The notes below the pieces were generated by a model, which worked only from the letters and a program-made list of their open reading frames with translations, ran no database searches and was not told the origin of the DNA. Made by a program: the position numbers and the translations under genes. Shown one piece after another: positions 1-8,023 of a DNA stretch of 39,797 nucleotides. Location of the stretch: assembly GCA_944326315.1 (NCBI GenBank), contig CALVDP010000020.1, positions 1 through 39,797 of the forward strand. The letters are read 5' to 3'. The DNA comes from an uncultured Bacteroidales bacterium. GTDB lineage: Bacteria > Bacteroidota > Bacteroidia > Bacteroidales > UBA932. Within the stretch, counting starts at the first letter, position 1; each line of letters starts with the position of its first letter.

Positions 1-18
1 AGAGTAGGAAGCTGCCGT
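1..18 (+). rRNA. rrf: 5S rRNA, 3' end only (partial)
   Basis: The first bases, AGAGTAGGAAGCTGCCG, match the conserved 3' end of bacterial 5S rRNA (E. coli has GAGAGTAGGGAACTGCC at the same place). A strong terminator follows at once, as expected at the end of an rRNA operon. The rest of the gene lies outside the window, so pairing with the 5' end cannot be tested. Confidence 0.7.
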
Positions 19-30
19 TTTTACAGACAG

Positions 31-67
31 GACCCTGGAGAATCATTTCTCCGGGGTCTTTTTTTAT
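31..67 (+). terminator. Intrinsic terminator after 5S rRNA
   Basis: A 12-bp stem (GACCCTGGAGAA with TTCTCCGGGGTC, one T-G wobble) closes a four-base loop and is followed by a T run. It would end the rRNA operon. Confidence 0.85.
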
Positions 68-127
68 TGTTGCCATTGAAAACATACTCGAAAACTTGAA
101 AACACTTGAAAACACACTTCATGTGTG

Positions 128-156
128 CTTGATTCTGTAAATTATTGCTATCTTTA
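128..156 (+). promoter_or_regulatory. Possible promoter for the lysC operon
   Basis: TTG (129-131) and TATCTTTA (149-156) resemble the Bacteroidota -33/-7 pair, but the -7 box lacks the final G and the spacer is 17 bp, so this is weak. The leader to the ATG would be about 80 nt. I see no known riboswitch in it. The stretch 68-120 is AT-rich with several TTGAAAAC repeats. Confidence 0.35.
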
Positions 157-240
157 AAAGTTTTTTACAGGCTTTGTCCTGATATGCCTCAGGGCTGCAA
201 GCCGTTGCTTTGTAGTGAAAAAGGATTATTTTGAAGTATT

Positions 241-1608
241 ATGATTGTAATGAAATTCGGCGGCACTTCGGTTGCCAACTGTGAAGCCATTACCAGGACT
301 GTATCGATAGTCCAGGGCAAACTGGACCAGAAGCCTGTTGTCGTGGTATCGGCCCTTTCCAAGGTGACAGATATGCTGTATAAGATAGCCGACCATGCGG
401 CAGTAAGGAACCGTATGGAGGCGAATGACCTTCTCGGCCAGCTCAGGGCAAGACATATAGGGCTTGCACATGAACTTATGTCAGAATTTCCGTCCTATTG
501 CCAGCAGGCATGTGCGACGGTAGACAAGATTTGCGATGACCTGACCTCTTTCGTTAATGCCGTCTGTTCTCTCGGCGAACTGTCGGACAGGAGCAAGGCT
601 GTCATCATATCGACTGGCGAGTATCTTTCGTCCAATATCATCTGCTGTACGATGAATGCCCGTGGTATCAGGACCGGCTACATGGATGCCAGGAAGATGA
701 TCATTACGGATAATGAATACCTGAAAGGCGAACCGGATTCTTCTGCCATACAGGCCAGGGTGCCGGGTGTGGTGTCCACGGCTTACGAAGGGAATGATGC
801 CGTCATCACGCAGGGCTTTGTCTCAGCTACGGCTGACGGCGAGCCGACTGTACTCGGACGTGGCGGGTCAGACTATTCCGCATCGCTGATAGGAATGGCC
901 ATTGATGCATCTGCAATAGAGATCTGGACAGATGTTGACGGTGTACGCACAGCCGATCCCCGGAAAGTCGGAAATACAAAGTGCATTGAACGTATCTCGT
1001 TTGAGGAAGCCGCTGAAATGGCACATTTCGGAGCGAAGGTCCTTCATCCGCTGACAATAGAGCCTGCTGTCAACAAGAATATCCCAATTTATGTCCTTAA
1101 TTCGATGAATCCGGAAGGAAAGGGGACAGTCATCCTGCAGAACAGCTTTATTGAAGATGGAGTCAAGTCTGTATCATTCAAGGAGAACATACATGTCATA
1201 AACATATTCTCCACCAAGATGATCAACACGTCCGGCTTTCTTAAAAAAGTATTCGAGATATTCAGCGTCAACAAGGTGTCCGTGGACCTGATCAGTACAT
1301 CCGAGGCCAATATATCCATCACAGTCGATTCTTCCCAGAAGATTGACAAGGTGGTGGAGCAGCTGTCGGAATTCTCTGACGTGTATGTAGACAGCGACAA
1401 GTCCCAGATATCCATAATAGGGAAAAATATCATCAACATCAAGGGCCTTCTCCAGAAGGCTTTCGCTCCGCTTGCAGATTGCAGGATCTACATGATATCG
1501 CAGGGAGCGTCATACGTTAACCTGAGTTTCGTCGTGGACAGGGAAGTCCTGACAGATGCCGTCTGTCAGATCCATAAATATCTTTTTGAAAATGAAGGTA
1601 GTAATTAG
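241..1608 (+). CDS. lysC: Aspartate kinase
   Basis: Phosphorylates aspartate to 4-phosphoaspartate, the entry step to lysine, threonine, methionine and diaminopimelate. The 455-residue protein has the family N-terminal motif KFGGTS (residues 5-10), the substrate-binding segment GRGGSDYS (about 206-213) and a C-terminal third with two ACT-like regulatory segments (from about 300), so it is probably feedback-inhibited. The length matches monofunctional LysC (about 450 residues). No homoserine dehydrogenase domain is fused, unlike ThrA. ATG 241 is used; ATG 250 is an alternative. It overlaps dapB by 17 nt and heads a run with dapA, which indicates a role in diaminopimelate and cell-wall supply. 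The inhibiting amino acid cannot be read from the sequence. Confidence 0.93.
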   Translation: MIVMKFGGTSVANCEAITRTVSIVQGKLDQKPVVVVSALSKVTDMLYKIADHAAVRNRMEANDLLGQLRARHIGLAHELMSEFPSYCQQACATVDKICDDLTSFVNAVCSLGELSDRSKAVIISTGEYLSSNIICCTMNARGIRTGYMDARKMIITDNEYLKGEPDSSAIQARVPGVVSTAYEGNDAVITQGFVSATADGEPTVLGRGGSDYSASLIGMAIDASAIEIWTDVDGVRTADPRKVGNTKCIERISFEEAAEMAHFGAKVLHPLTIEPAVNKNIPIYVLNSMNPEGKGTVILQNSFIEDGVKSVSFKENIHVINIFSTKMINTSGFLKKVFEIFSVNKVSVDLISTSEANISITVDSSQKIDKVVEQLSEFSDVYVDSDKSQISIIGKNIINIKGLLQKAFAPLADCRIYMISQGASYVNLSFVVDREVLTDAVCQIHKYLFENEGSN

Positions 1609-2260
1609 CGGTTATGGGAAAATGGGAAGGATGGTTGAAAAAATCCTTCTTGAGAAGAATATCGAATGTGCTGCGGTAAGCGAGGATATCCAGTCTGTTG
1701 ACAAGGCTATCGCAAGGGATTCGGTCTGTATCGACTTCACTGTACCTGAAGCTTTCAGAAGGAATTACAGGTTCCTTGCGGAAAATTTCAAGGCTGTGGT
1801 CGTAGGTACGACGGGATGGGACGATATCAGGGATGAAGTGACTGGTTATTTCCGTGAATGCGGCACGACCATGATATATGCATCGAATTTCTCCATAGGA
1901 GTCAATGTGTTTTTCGCGGCGGTGGACTACCTGTCATCACTGCTAGGCAAGACAGGAGGATACAGCCCGTATATCGTGGAGAAGCACCATTGCCACAAGC
2001 TGGATGCGCCGAGCGGAACAGCAAGAAGTCTCGCGGCTGTCGTAGATGGCAATATGGGGACCAGTGTGGATATACAGTCAGTGCGTTGCGGGGAGATCCC
2101 AGGCATCCATACGGTAGGATTCGAGGGTCACGACGACAGGATTACAATGACGCATGAGGCTTTTTCCAGGGAAGGCTTCGCACGGGGTGCCGTAGAAGCT
2201 GCCGTCAGGACGGAAACGGTTTCAGGCGTGCATGAATTCAAGGATATAGTTTTCAAATAG
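1592..2260 (+). CDS. dapB: 4-hydroxy-tetrahydrodipicolinate reductase
   Basis: NAD(P)H-dependent reductase of the diaminopimelate/lysine pathway, acting after DapA. The 222-residue protein shows the Rossmann motif SGYGKMGRM at the N-terminus, VVGTTGW, and the catalytic/substrate motif EKHHCHKLDAPSGTA (E. coli DapB has HHRHKVDAPSGTA). An in-frame ATG at 1556 exists, but it would add 12 residues before the nucleotide-binding strand, so ATG 1592 is preferred. At 222 residues it is shorter than the usual 240-270, the saving lying in loops, while the catalytic core is intact. It begins inside the end of lysC, suggesting translational coupling, and dapA follows after 23 nt. Confidence 0.93.
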   Translation: MKVVISGYGKMGRMVEKILLEKNIECAAVSEDIQSVDKAIARDSVCIDFTVPEAFRRNYRFLAENFKAVVVGTTGWDDIRDEVTGYFRECGTTMIYASNFSIGVNVFFAAVDYLSSLLGKTGGYSPYIVEKHHCHKLDAPSGTARSLAAVVDGNMGTSVDIQSVRCGEIPGIHTVGFEGHDDRITMTHEAFSREGFARGAVEAAVRTETVSGVHEFKDIVFK

Positions 2261-2283
2261 ATTCAGGGACAGGAGGTATTGTC

Positions 2284-3165
2284 ATGGAAAAGTTGAAATT
2301 GTCCGGGTGCGGAACAGCTCTGGTCACCCCGTTCAGGGACGGAGAAGTAGATTACGGCGCTTATGCCGGACTTGTGGACAGACAGGTGAATGCCGGTATA
2401 CATTTCCTTGTGCCTCTGGGTACTACGGGAGAGACTCCGTGTCTGGAACTTCAGGAGAAACAGAAGATACTGGAAATCACCAAGGCACATTGTCAGGGCC
2501 GTCCGGTCGTTGCCGGCTGCGGTACGAACTCTCTTACGCAGACAGTGAAGGGGATAGCGCAGCTTGAATCATACGGCGCAGACGCCTATCTTATTGTCGT
2601 CCCTTATTACAACAAGCCCACACAGACCGGCATGTATGAATATTTCAAGGCAGTCGCCGAGTCTACGGACAAGGGTATAGTGCTGTATAACGTGCCGGGA
2701 CGGACTGGTGCGGACCTGTCTGCGGAAACTACCCTCAGGCTTGCCGAAATACCGAATATCATCGCGGTCAAGGAAGCTTCCGGCAATTATTCCAAAATCA
2801 CGGAAATAATAAGGAATGCCCCCGACGGATTTTCCGTGTTGAGCGGGAATGATGAGGAGACACTGCCATTGATGGCAACAGGGGCTGACGGTGTCATAAG
2901 CGTTGCATCGAATATCGCTCCGGAGGACATGTCAAGGCTTGCTGAAGCGCTGCTCCAGGATGATATAGTCACTGCCCGGACGCTCCACCTTAAGCTGTTC
3001 CCGCTTTTCAGGAACTGTTTCCTTGAGAGCAATCCTATTCCCGTGAAGGCAGGCATGGCTGCGATGGGACTTATCTGCAATTCCTTGAGATTGCCGCTTT
3101 GCCCTGCTTCCGCACACACTTGTGAAGTAATGAAAAAAACACTTGAAAATCTGGATTTGGTATGA
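2284..3165 (+). CDS. dapA: 4-hydroxy-tetrahydrodipicolinate synthase
   Basis: Condenses pyruvate with aspartate semialdehyde, the branch point into lysine/diaminopimelate. The 293-residue TIM barrel carries GTALVTPF, the pyruvate-binding GTTGE, PYYNKPTQ, YNVPGRTG and the Schiff-base lysine K163 in AVKEASGN, all as in DapA. A strong Shine-Dalgarno (AGGAGG, 2271-2276) lies ahead of ATG 2284, unusual in this window, where most genes have none. N-acetylneuraminate lyases share the fold, but the position directly after dapB settles the assignment. Its last codons overlap the next gene (ATGA, 3162-3165). Confidence 0.95.
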   Translation: MEKLKLSGCGTALVTPFRDGEVDYGAYAGLVDRQVNAGIHFLVPLGTTGETPCLELQEKQKILEITKAHCQGRPVVAGCGTNSLTQTVKGIAQLESYGADAYLIVVPYYNKPTQTGMYEYFKAVAESTDKGIVLYNVPGRTGADLSAETTLRLAEIPNIIAVKEASGNYSKITEIIRNAPDGFSVLSGNDEETLPLMATGADGVISVASNIAPEDMSRLAEALLQDDIVTARTLHLKLFPLFRNCFLESNPIPVKAGMAAMGLICNSLRLPLCPASAHTCEVMKKTLENLDLV

Positions 3166-3908
3166 AAATGATAAGAATGAGCGCCATTGCGGCAGCGATG
3201 ATTCTGGCCGCATCATGCATGAATGATGTCGGATACGAGACCACATACACTGCCGGGATATCGTTCGATAATTTCGGTTACGGGGATGACGACATATACG
3301 GGGAGGACAAGCTGTTTTTCGGATCTTATCTTATTTCCGACGATATTGTCTTCGCTTCGAAAACGGATGAGTCGGTGACGGACTTCAACGGTTTCGGCCT
3401 TTCGAAGGCCACATCAAAGGATGAGATTGCCGACGGCAGATATAGCGTCAATGCGGAATCCGCATCTTCCGGTTCTGCATTTGCCCTCTTCCACAACACA
3501 TCTTATATAGAACCGCTTGACCAGCATATTATCTTCGCCAGGGCCGGATACGGCACATGCAGTCCGGTGTCCTGCATGGTCAACAATACCAAACTTGTTG
3601 CGGACATGATACAGATGTACAATTCCCAGAATGACGAATCCATCGGCGTCACACTCACCGCTACAGGCTATGCTGGAGGCAGCGAGACTGGAAAGGCTGC
3701 AATATCCCTGGCTATTCCGGGGGAAACACCTGAGGCAAGGGATTCCATAATGAGCAGCTGGACGTTGTTTGACCTTTCTGATCTGGGCAATGTGGAATAC
3801 ATCAGTTTCAATATGGATTTTTCCGATGCGACGCAGACTATGATACCACAATATTTCTGTCTTGATGATTTCGTCGCCAATGTACATGTCAAAATAGCCG
3901 CTGAGTAA
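3162..3908 (+). CDS. DUF4465-like lipoprotein
   Basis: A 248-residue exported protein. The N-terminus MKMIRMSAIAAAMILAASC is a lipoprotein signal with cysteine 19 as the likely acylation site, so it should be anchored in the outer or inner membrane. The C-terminal part, with SWTLFDLSDLGNVEYISF followed later by PQYFCLDDF, resembles the DUF4465 family of Bacteroidota, beta-rich proteins of unknown function that sometimes have carbohydrate-binding-like folds. The start overlaps the dapA stop (ATGA), so it is probably co-translated with the lysine genes although no functional link is known. The family call rests on motif memory. Confidence 0.7.
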   Translation: MKMIRMSAIAAAMILAASCMNDVGYETTYTAGISFDNFGYGDDDIYGEDKLFFGSYLISDDIVFASKTDESVTDFNGFGLSKATSKDEIADGRYSVNAESASSGSAFALFHNTSYIEPLDQHIIFARAGYGTCSPVSCMVNNTKLVADMIQMYNSQNDESIGVTLTATGYAGGSETGKAAISLAIPGETPEARDSIMSSWTLFDLSDLGNVEYISFNMDFSDATQTMIPQYFCLDDFVANVHVKIAAE

Positions 3909-3921
3909 AAGATATATAGCT

Positions 3922-4527
3922 ATGAAAGTTTCAGAATTCAACGCCCTTTTCGACAAGGTGGTTGCGGATTATCATCTCAAGGATGATGTCAATGCCGCAT
4001 GCGAGAATCCGTACACTCCCGGTTCGCTGGAATATCTGCTGTACCGCAAATGCTGGATTGATGCCGTACAGTGGCATCTTGAGGATATCATCAGGAACCC
4101 CGGAATCGACCCTGCCGAAGCCCTGTCAATCAAAAGATGGATTGACAGGTCCAACCAGGACCGTACGGATACCGTGGAATATATAGATTCGTGGTATCTG
4201 GACAAGTTCAAGGACGTGAAACCTTCCGCAGATGCGAAAATCAATACGGAGACTCCTGCATGGGCCATAGACAGACTGTCTATCCTTGCGTTGAAAATAT
4301 ATCATATGCAGATAGAGGCCATGAGGGAGGACGCCGATGACGAGCACAAGCGGAAATGTTCTGACAAGCTGGCTGTTCTCAGACAGCAGAGGACGGATCT
4401 GACATCTGCAATCAGTGACCTGCTGGATGATATAGCGTCAGGCAGGAAATACATGAAGGTTTACAAGCAGATGAAGATGTATAACGATCCGAGTCTGAAT
4501 CCAGTCCTTTACGCTGCCGGGAAATGA
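3922..4527 (+). CDS. DUF4254 domain protein
   Basis: A 201-residue soluble, largely helical protein without signal peptide. The pattern LEYLLYRKCWIDAVQWHLEDIIRNP near residues 30-60 and the segment IDRSNQDRTDTVEYID match DUF4254, a Bacteroidota family of unknown function that typically sits next to family 9 glycosyltransferases, as here (the glycosyltransferase starts 22 nt downstream). That pairing suggests a role in lipopolysaccharide or surface-glycan assembly. No catalytic motif is recognisable. Confidence 0.75.
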   Translation: MKVSEFNALFDKVVADYHLKDDVNAACENPYTPGSLEYLLYRKCWIDAVQWHLEDIIRNPGIDPAEALSIKRWIDRSNQDRTDTVEYIDSWYLDKFKDVKPSADAKINTETPAWAIDRLSILALKIYHMQIEAMREDADDEHKRKCSDKLAVLRQQRTDLTSAISDLLDDIASGRKYMKVYKQMKMYNDPSLNPVLYAAGK

Positions 4528-4549
4528 CAGGCCGATAACCCCGCCACTG

Positions 4550-5575
4550 ATGAGCAACAGCAAAAGACAGGCTTGTGACCATATCCTCATTGCCAGGTTT
4601 TCGGCAATGGGAGATGTGATCATGAGCCTTTTCGCCGTATCGGCCTTGAGAAAGACTTATCCGGACCTGAAGATAACGGTCGCGACGAAAAAGAAATTCG
4701 CCAGGTTTTATCAGGAAATACCGGATATCGAGATTCTGACCCTGGATGCTGAAGGGTCATTGAAGTCCCTGCTGGAAATCGCCGGCAAGGCCGTTCATTC
4801 CGGTGTCAATCTTGTGGCCGACATTCACAATTCCTTGCGCGGAAAGATATTGAGGCTTTACCTTGGCCTGCATGGGGCGAGAACCGCCTCTTTCAGGAAA
4901 TGCAGGCGGGAAAGAGCTGCCATCAAAGGAAAGGGCAGGACGGCTGTCCCTCTAAGACACAATGTCCTGCGCTTTTGTGATGTGTTTGCTGCCCTTGGTT
5001 ATCCTGTGCCGGAGCCGTCACAGACCCGCATGCACAGACCTGTGCCCGAAGTTTTCGGTGTCAAGTCAGGGCGGTGGATAGGCTATGCTCCGTTTGCGAG
5101 CCGCCAGATGAAAATCTATCCCGACAGACAGAGCAGGGAACTGGTCCGTCTGATGGCGGGAGAGTTCGACAGGGTGTTCATTTTTTCCGGCCCTGGGCGG
5201 GAACAGGAGTTTGCGCGGGAGATGGAGAGGCTTTACGGGAATGTGACCGGTGTCTTCGGCCGTACAGATATCTGGGGAGAACTTGCACTGATGTCAGAAC
5301 TGGATGCCATAGTGACCATGGATTCTTCCTCCATGCACATGGCTTCTCTTGCCGGCACTCCGCTGGTTTCAGTCTGGGGTGCTACCCATCCTGCCGCCGG
5401 CTTCATGGGGTACGGGTATGATATAGAGAAAAATTGTATCCAGATGGATCTGGACTGTCGTCCGTGCTCGATATTCGGTGAAGGAAAATGCCGATATGGT
5501 GACTACAGATGTCTGACAGGCATTACGCCGGATGCCATCATGAGAAAAGTCCGTCAGGTATGCTCATCCGAATGA
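4550..5575 (+). CDS. Family 9 glycosyltransferase (heptosyltransferase-like)
   Basis: Probably transfers ADP-heptose or a related sugar in lipopolysaccharide core synthesis at the inner face of the cytoplasmic membrane. The 341-residue protein shows the GT-B layout of WaaC/WaaF: N-terminal ILIARFSAMGDVIMSLFAVSALRK (the conserved GD pair), a mid-protein Rossmann strand FIFSGPG, and the donor-site region TMDSSSMHMASLAGTPLVSVWGATHP. A cysteine cluster near the C-terminus (about residues 304-325) is common in Bacteroidota members. It is the last gene of the forward operon, and its 3' end overlaps the converging rimM by 38 bp. The acceptor is unknown. Confidence 0.85.
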   Translation: MSNSKRQACDHILIARFSAMGDVIMSLFAVSALRKTYPDLKITVATKKKFARFYQEIPDIEILTLDAEGSLKSLLEIAGKAVHSGVNLVADIHNSLRGKILRLYLGLHGARTASFRKCRRERAAIKGKGRTAVPLRHNVLRFCDVFAALGYPVPEPSQTRMHRPVPEVFGVKSGRWIGYAPFASRQMKIYPDRQSRELVRLMAGEFDRVFIFSGPGREQEFAREMERLYGNVTGVFGRTDIWGELALMSELDAIVTMDSSSMHMASLAGTPLVSVWGATHPAAGFMGYGYDIEKNCIQMDLDCRPCSIFGEGKCRYGDYRCLTGITPDAIMRKVRQVCSSE

Positions 5576-6053
5576 CCTGCATTTCCTGGTCTGCGGATAA
5601 TATCAGATCTTCGTGAAGCGGCACTATGACCTCCTTGTCTCCGGCCGTTATTTCAAGGCATGGATTGTTCGGAATGTCCAGGAAGCCTGCTACCTTCCCC
5701 ATGACGTTGCCATCCTCATCCTCAAGTGTCCATCCGGCCAGGAAAGAAAAGTCTCCATCATCTTCGTCGGCTATGCTGCTGTCGTCAGTGAATATGTCCA
5801 TACCTGCAATCTCATCAGCATCTTCCAGTGTTCGGATGCCTGTCAGGCGGACAATAGCCTTGTTGCTGGCTTTTCTTGTAAATGATTCAAAATAGAAAGG
5901 GACCGGCAGTCCATCAAAATAGATGAATACCGGTCCTTCAATGTCGATGTCTTCAGGCGAGATGCCGATGAAACTTATCATCACATCGCCTTCGGTACCG
6001 TTGGATTTCAGTACCTTGGCTATCCTGAGCATCTTATGCGCCGAAGAGTGCAT
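5538..6053 (-). CDS. rimM: Ribosome maturation factor RimM
   Basis: Assists 30S assembly by binding S19 and the 16S rRNA head. The 171-residue protein has an N-terminal RimM domain beginning LRIAKVLKSNGTEGDVMI and a C-terminal PRC-barrel (FLAGWTLEDEDGNVMGKVAGFLDIPNNPCLEI). The ATG at 6053 shares its A with the rpsP stop codon (TAATG), a coupled start; a second ATG at 6032, right at the conserved domain, is possible. The rpsP-rimM order is classic. The gene converges on the glycosyltransferase gene with a 38-bp overlap, leaving no room for an intergenic terminator. Confidence 0.9.
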   Translation of the reverse strand: MHSSAHKMLRIAKVLKSNGTEGDVMISFIGISPEDIDIEGPVFIYFDGLPVPFYFESFTRKASNKAIVRLTGIRTLEDADEIAGMDIFTDDSSIADEDDGDFSFLAGWTLEDEDGNVMGKVAGFLDIPNNPCLEITAGDKEVIVPLHEDLILSADQEMQVIRMSIPDGLFS

Positions 6054-6625
6054 TATGCCTCGGCAGGTGCGTCTGCCTGTGCTCCTTCCGCTTCTGCAGC
6101 TGCAGCTTCCTGTGCTGCTTTCTCTGCAGCGGCAGCCTCTGCGGCAGCTCTTGCAGCTTCTTCAGCCTCAGCCTTCTTCTTGGCTATGGCTTCGGCCCTT
6201 TCCTGGTTCACCTTTGCCTCTGCGGCTTCTGCAGCTTTCACAGCCTCTGATGCAGCCTTATTCAGATTGGCAATCTTGGCGTTGATCTTGGCATCCTTCT
6301 GGGCTTTCCATGCATCGAACTTCTGGTCAGCCTGCTCCTGTGTGAGAGCGCCTTTGGCCACACCCCCCTGGAGATGTTTCCTGAGGAGAACTCCCTCATA
6401 GGAAAGGATACGGCGTACGACAAGTGTCGGCTGAGCACCGACATTCAGCCATGCAAGTGCCCTGTCTGCCTTAAGGACTATGGTTGCAGGGTCGGTGTTA
6501 GGATTGTAGGTGCCGATCTCTTCAATGTAACGGCCATCACGTGGTGAACGTGAATCAGCCACGACAATGTGGAAGAATGCGAAATTCTTCTTTCCGTGGC
6601 GCTGTAGACGAATTTTAACAGCCAT
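6053..6625 (-). CDS. rpsP: 30S ribosomal protein S16
   Basis: A structural protein of the small ribosomal subunit. The first 80 or so residues are standard S16 ([37 protein letters not shown]). The protein continues to 190 residues with a low-complexity tail rich in Ala, Glu and Lys from about residue 125, probably helical. Such tails are usual in Bacteroidota S16, while E. coli S16 is only 82 residues. The promoter at 6686-6716 drives it. Confidence 0.95.
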   Translation of the reverse strand: MAVKIRLQRHGKKNFAFFHIVVADSRSPRDGRYIEEIGTYNPNTDPATIVLKADRALAWLNVGAQPTLVVRRILSYEGVLLRKHLQGGVAKGALTQEQADQKFDAWKAQKDAKINAKIANLNKAASEAVKAAEAAEAKVNQERAEAIAKKKAEAEEAARAAAEAAAAEKAAQEAAAAEAEGAQADAPAEA

Positions 6626-6685
6626 TGTAAATCTGTTTTTTAATTAATAATAAAACCAATGCTTCCCTGCTCGAGGAAAAGCGTG

Positions 6686-6716
6686 CAAAATTAAACATTA
6701 TTCCTGAGAAAACAAA
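6686..6716 (-). promoter_or_regulatory. Promoter of rpsP-rimM
   Basis: On the minus strand TTTG (6713-6716), 19 bp, then TAATTTTG (6686-6693): a full match to the Bacteroidota -33/-7 consensus TTTG / TAnnTTTG. The leader is about 55 nt. Confidence 0.75.
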
Positions 6717-6852
6717 ACTTCATTATTCTGCCGTACATCAGGAAGACATCACAATCTCGTGTGCAGCAGAATTTTATGTTTGTACTGCAGTTTGGCGAGA
6801 AATTTGACTATAGAAATATTCTGTTTATACTGTTGTATATCTGCAGGATAAA

Positions 6853-6884
6853 TTTGACCTGCGACCGGTTTTTGAGTATATTTG
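6853..6884 (+). promoter_or_regulatory. Promoter of the DUF2147 gene
   Basis: TTTG (6853-6856), 20 bp, TATATTTG (6877-6884). Transcription would begin near 6890, downstream of the ATG at 6886, which rules that ATG out and fixes the gene start at 6904. Confidence 0.75.
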
Positions 6885-6903
6885 ATTGAAAGATTCAGGG
6901 ACG

Positions 6904-7347
6904 ATGAGAAAAATTTTATTATCAGTGGGTGTCTGCCTTGTTGCATTGCTGTCTGCTGCGGCACAGGATGCTGACAGGATTGTCGGAGTCTATCTTGCCG
7001 AATATGAGGGAGAAGAGAGCAAGGTCTCTATCTTCAAGGAAGATGACGGTACTTACACTGCCAGGGTAATATGGGTGAAGAACAAGTATGACGCTAACGG
7101 AAATCTGAAGACGGACTCAAAGAATCCGGACAAGTCCAAGAGAAACACTCCGTGTGACGAGATAGTCCTTATAGAGAAAATGAGCTATGACAGCAAGAAG
7201 AATTCGTGGACAAATGCCAAGATATATGACCCGGTCAGGGGAATCAAGGCAAATGCTGACTGTTCATTTGAAAAGGACGGCCGACTGAAGGTGCGTGGCT
7301 CTCTTATGGGGATAGGAATGTCAGTCTATTGGGATAGACTGGAGTAG
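6904..7347 (+). CDS. DUF2147 family exported protein
   Basis: A 147-residue protein with a cleavable signal peptide (MRKILLSVGVCLVALLSAAA, cleavage near AQD). The mature part, DRIVGVYLAEYEGEESKV through WVKNKYDANGN to ARG-GLY-ILE-rich YDPVRGIKAN and KVRGSLMGIGMSVYW, matches the DUF2147 family, small periplasmic beta-barrel proteins of unknown function common in Bacteroidota and Proteobacteria. The upstream in-frame ATG 6886 is rejected because the promoter's -7 box sits against it. It stands alone between a divergent promoter and tRNA-Leu. Confidence 0.85.
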   Translation: MRKILLSVGVCLVALLSAAAQDADRIVGVYLAEYEGEESKVSIFKEDDGTYTARVIWVKNKYDANGNLKTDSKNPDKSKRNTPCDEIVLIEKMSYDSKKNSWTNAKIYDPVRGIKANADCSFEKDGRLKVRGSLMGIGMSVYWDRLE

Positions 7348-7374
7348 ATATTTTGAAATATTTTAATAAAATTA

Positions 7375-7404
7375 TTTGTAAGTAAGAAAAAATGTCTATC
7401 TTTG
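7375..7404 (+). promoter_or_regulatory. Promoter of tRNA-Leu
   Basis: TTTG (7375-7378), 18 bp, TATCTTTG (7397-7404), followed by GCAATCCCAA. The same GCAATCCCAA follows the -7 box of the tRNA-Lys promoter at 37604, suggesting a shared stable-RNA start-site context. Confidence 0.75.
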
Positions 7405-7418
7405 CAATCCCAAATCAA

Positions 7419-7501
7419 GCGGATGTGGCGAAATGGTAGACGCGCCACTTTGAGGGGGTGGTGGGAGTTTTCCTGTGCGAGTTCGAGTCTCGCCATCCGC
7501 A
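7419..7501 (+). tRNA. tRNA-Leu (anticodon GAG)
   Basis: The acceptor GCGGATG pairs with CATCCGC. The D arm contains AAATGGTAGA, the anticodon stem CCACT/GGTGG closes loop TTGAGGG (anticodon GAG, reading CUC/CUU), a long class II variable arm follows, and the T arm is GCGAG-TTCGAGT-CTCGC. Discriminator A is at 7501. The 3' CCA is not encoded. Confidence 0.93.
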
Positions 7502-7515
7502 CAACAGCAAACCGA

Positions 7516-7553
7516 AAGGGTGACCCGAGAAATCTCAGAGGTCACCCTTAATT
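7516..7553 (+). terminator. Hairpin after tRNA-Leu
   Basis: AAGGGTGACC (7516-7525) and GGTCACCCTT (7540-7549) form a perfect 10-bp stem followed by AATTT. It is the likely terminator of the tRNA transcript, although the T run is short. Confidence 0.6.
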
Positions 7554-7754
7554 TAACGTCAGTTCGACGAATTATTCTGTTCAATATCAGAGATTCCGTC
7601 GAACTGACGTTACGATTTCTTCGAAATCCCTTTCCTTTTTCGTGTCACCCCTCTTAAATTCTCCCCTGCGTAGGGGAGAACTTACGCCGGACTTCGTCCT
7701 CTATAGAGGTAATTCTCTGAAATTCATTTCATTCATTTCATCGAATTCACGTTA
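7554..7754 (+). repeat. 201-bp interspersed palindromic element, copy 1
   Basis: Begins TAACGTCAGTTCGACG and ends with the imperfect inverse (TAACGTGAATTCGATG read from the other end; 14 of the outer 17 bases match). The first 59 bp form a hairpin with a perfect 16-bp stem (7554-7569 with 7597-7612). Further inside are GATTTC/GAAATC, TTCTCCCCT-GCGT-AGGGGAGAA and CCTCTATAGAGG. It has no credible ORF. It reads as identical to copy 2 (18149-18349, inverted). Its structure suggests a non-autonomous mobile element (MITE- or REPIN-like) that may also act as a terminator. Confidence 0.9.
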
Positions 7755-8023
7755 ATTTATTTGTTCCGGTATGGAAATTCGGTGAAGTGTCCATGAGGCT
7801 GGGTCAAAAGTCCCGAAGGGACCGCGACCGGAGGAAGCGATATCCCCCTAACCGAGTGGTAAGCCGAGCGGCATGTCGGAATGTATTCCGATATGTCCGA
7901 GGCGGAACGAGGAAAAGCAATGTAATTGCTTAATAGGGGGTACAGGGGGTTAGGATGGGTCCAGGTTAAACTGAAGTTTTTCCATATCCTCACCTCGGCA
8001 ATTTGTGCAGGCACAATTGCACT
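7755..8023. other. Gene-free stretch with a possible structured RNA
   Basis: No supported gene. It holds several short inverted repeats: GTCCCGAAGGGAC (7810-7822), TCGGAAT/ATTCCGA (7876-7882 with 7885-7891) and AGCAAT-GTA-ATTGCT (7916-7930). CCTAACC (7847-7853) can pair with GGTTAGG (7948-7954) and enclose the last two. This nested arrangement could be a structured RNA or a second repeat family. An 85-codon minus-strand frame here has no recognisable domain and is not called. Confidence 0.4.

Noticed and set aside
156-240. Lysine riboswitch upstream of lysC
   Set aside because: The leader is too short (about 80 nt) and shows none of the conserved lysine-riboswitch helices that I can recognise.
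6036-6401. Plus-strand Ala/Ser-rich ORFs opposite rpsP
   Set aside because: They are antisense of the Ala/Glu-rich S16 tail, a low-complexity artefact.
7396-7584. Minus-strand 62-codon ORF
   Set aside because: It is the antisense of tRNA-Leu plus the 201-bp element; the peptide DGETRTRTGKLPPPPQSGAS is a typical artefact of tRNA-Leu antisense translation.
7757-8014. 85-codon minus-strand ORF
   Set aside because: Spans palindromic intergenic DNA and resembles no protein family; a structured-RNA or repeat reading explains it better.
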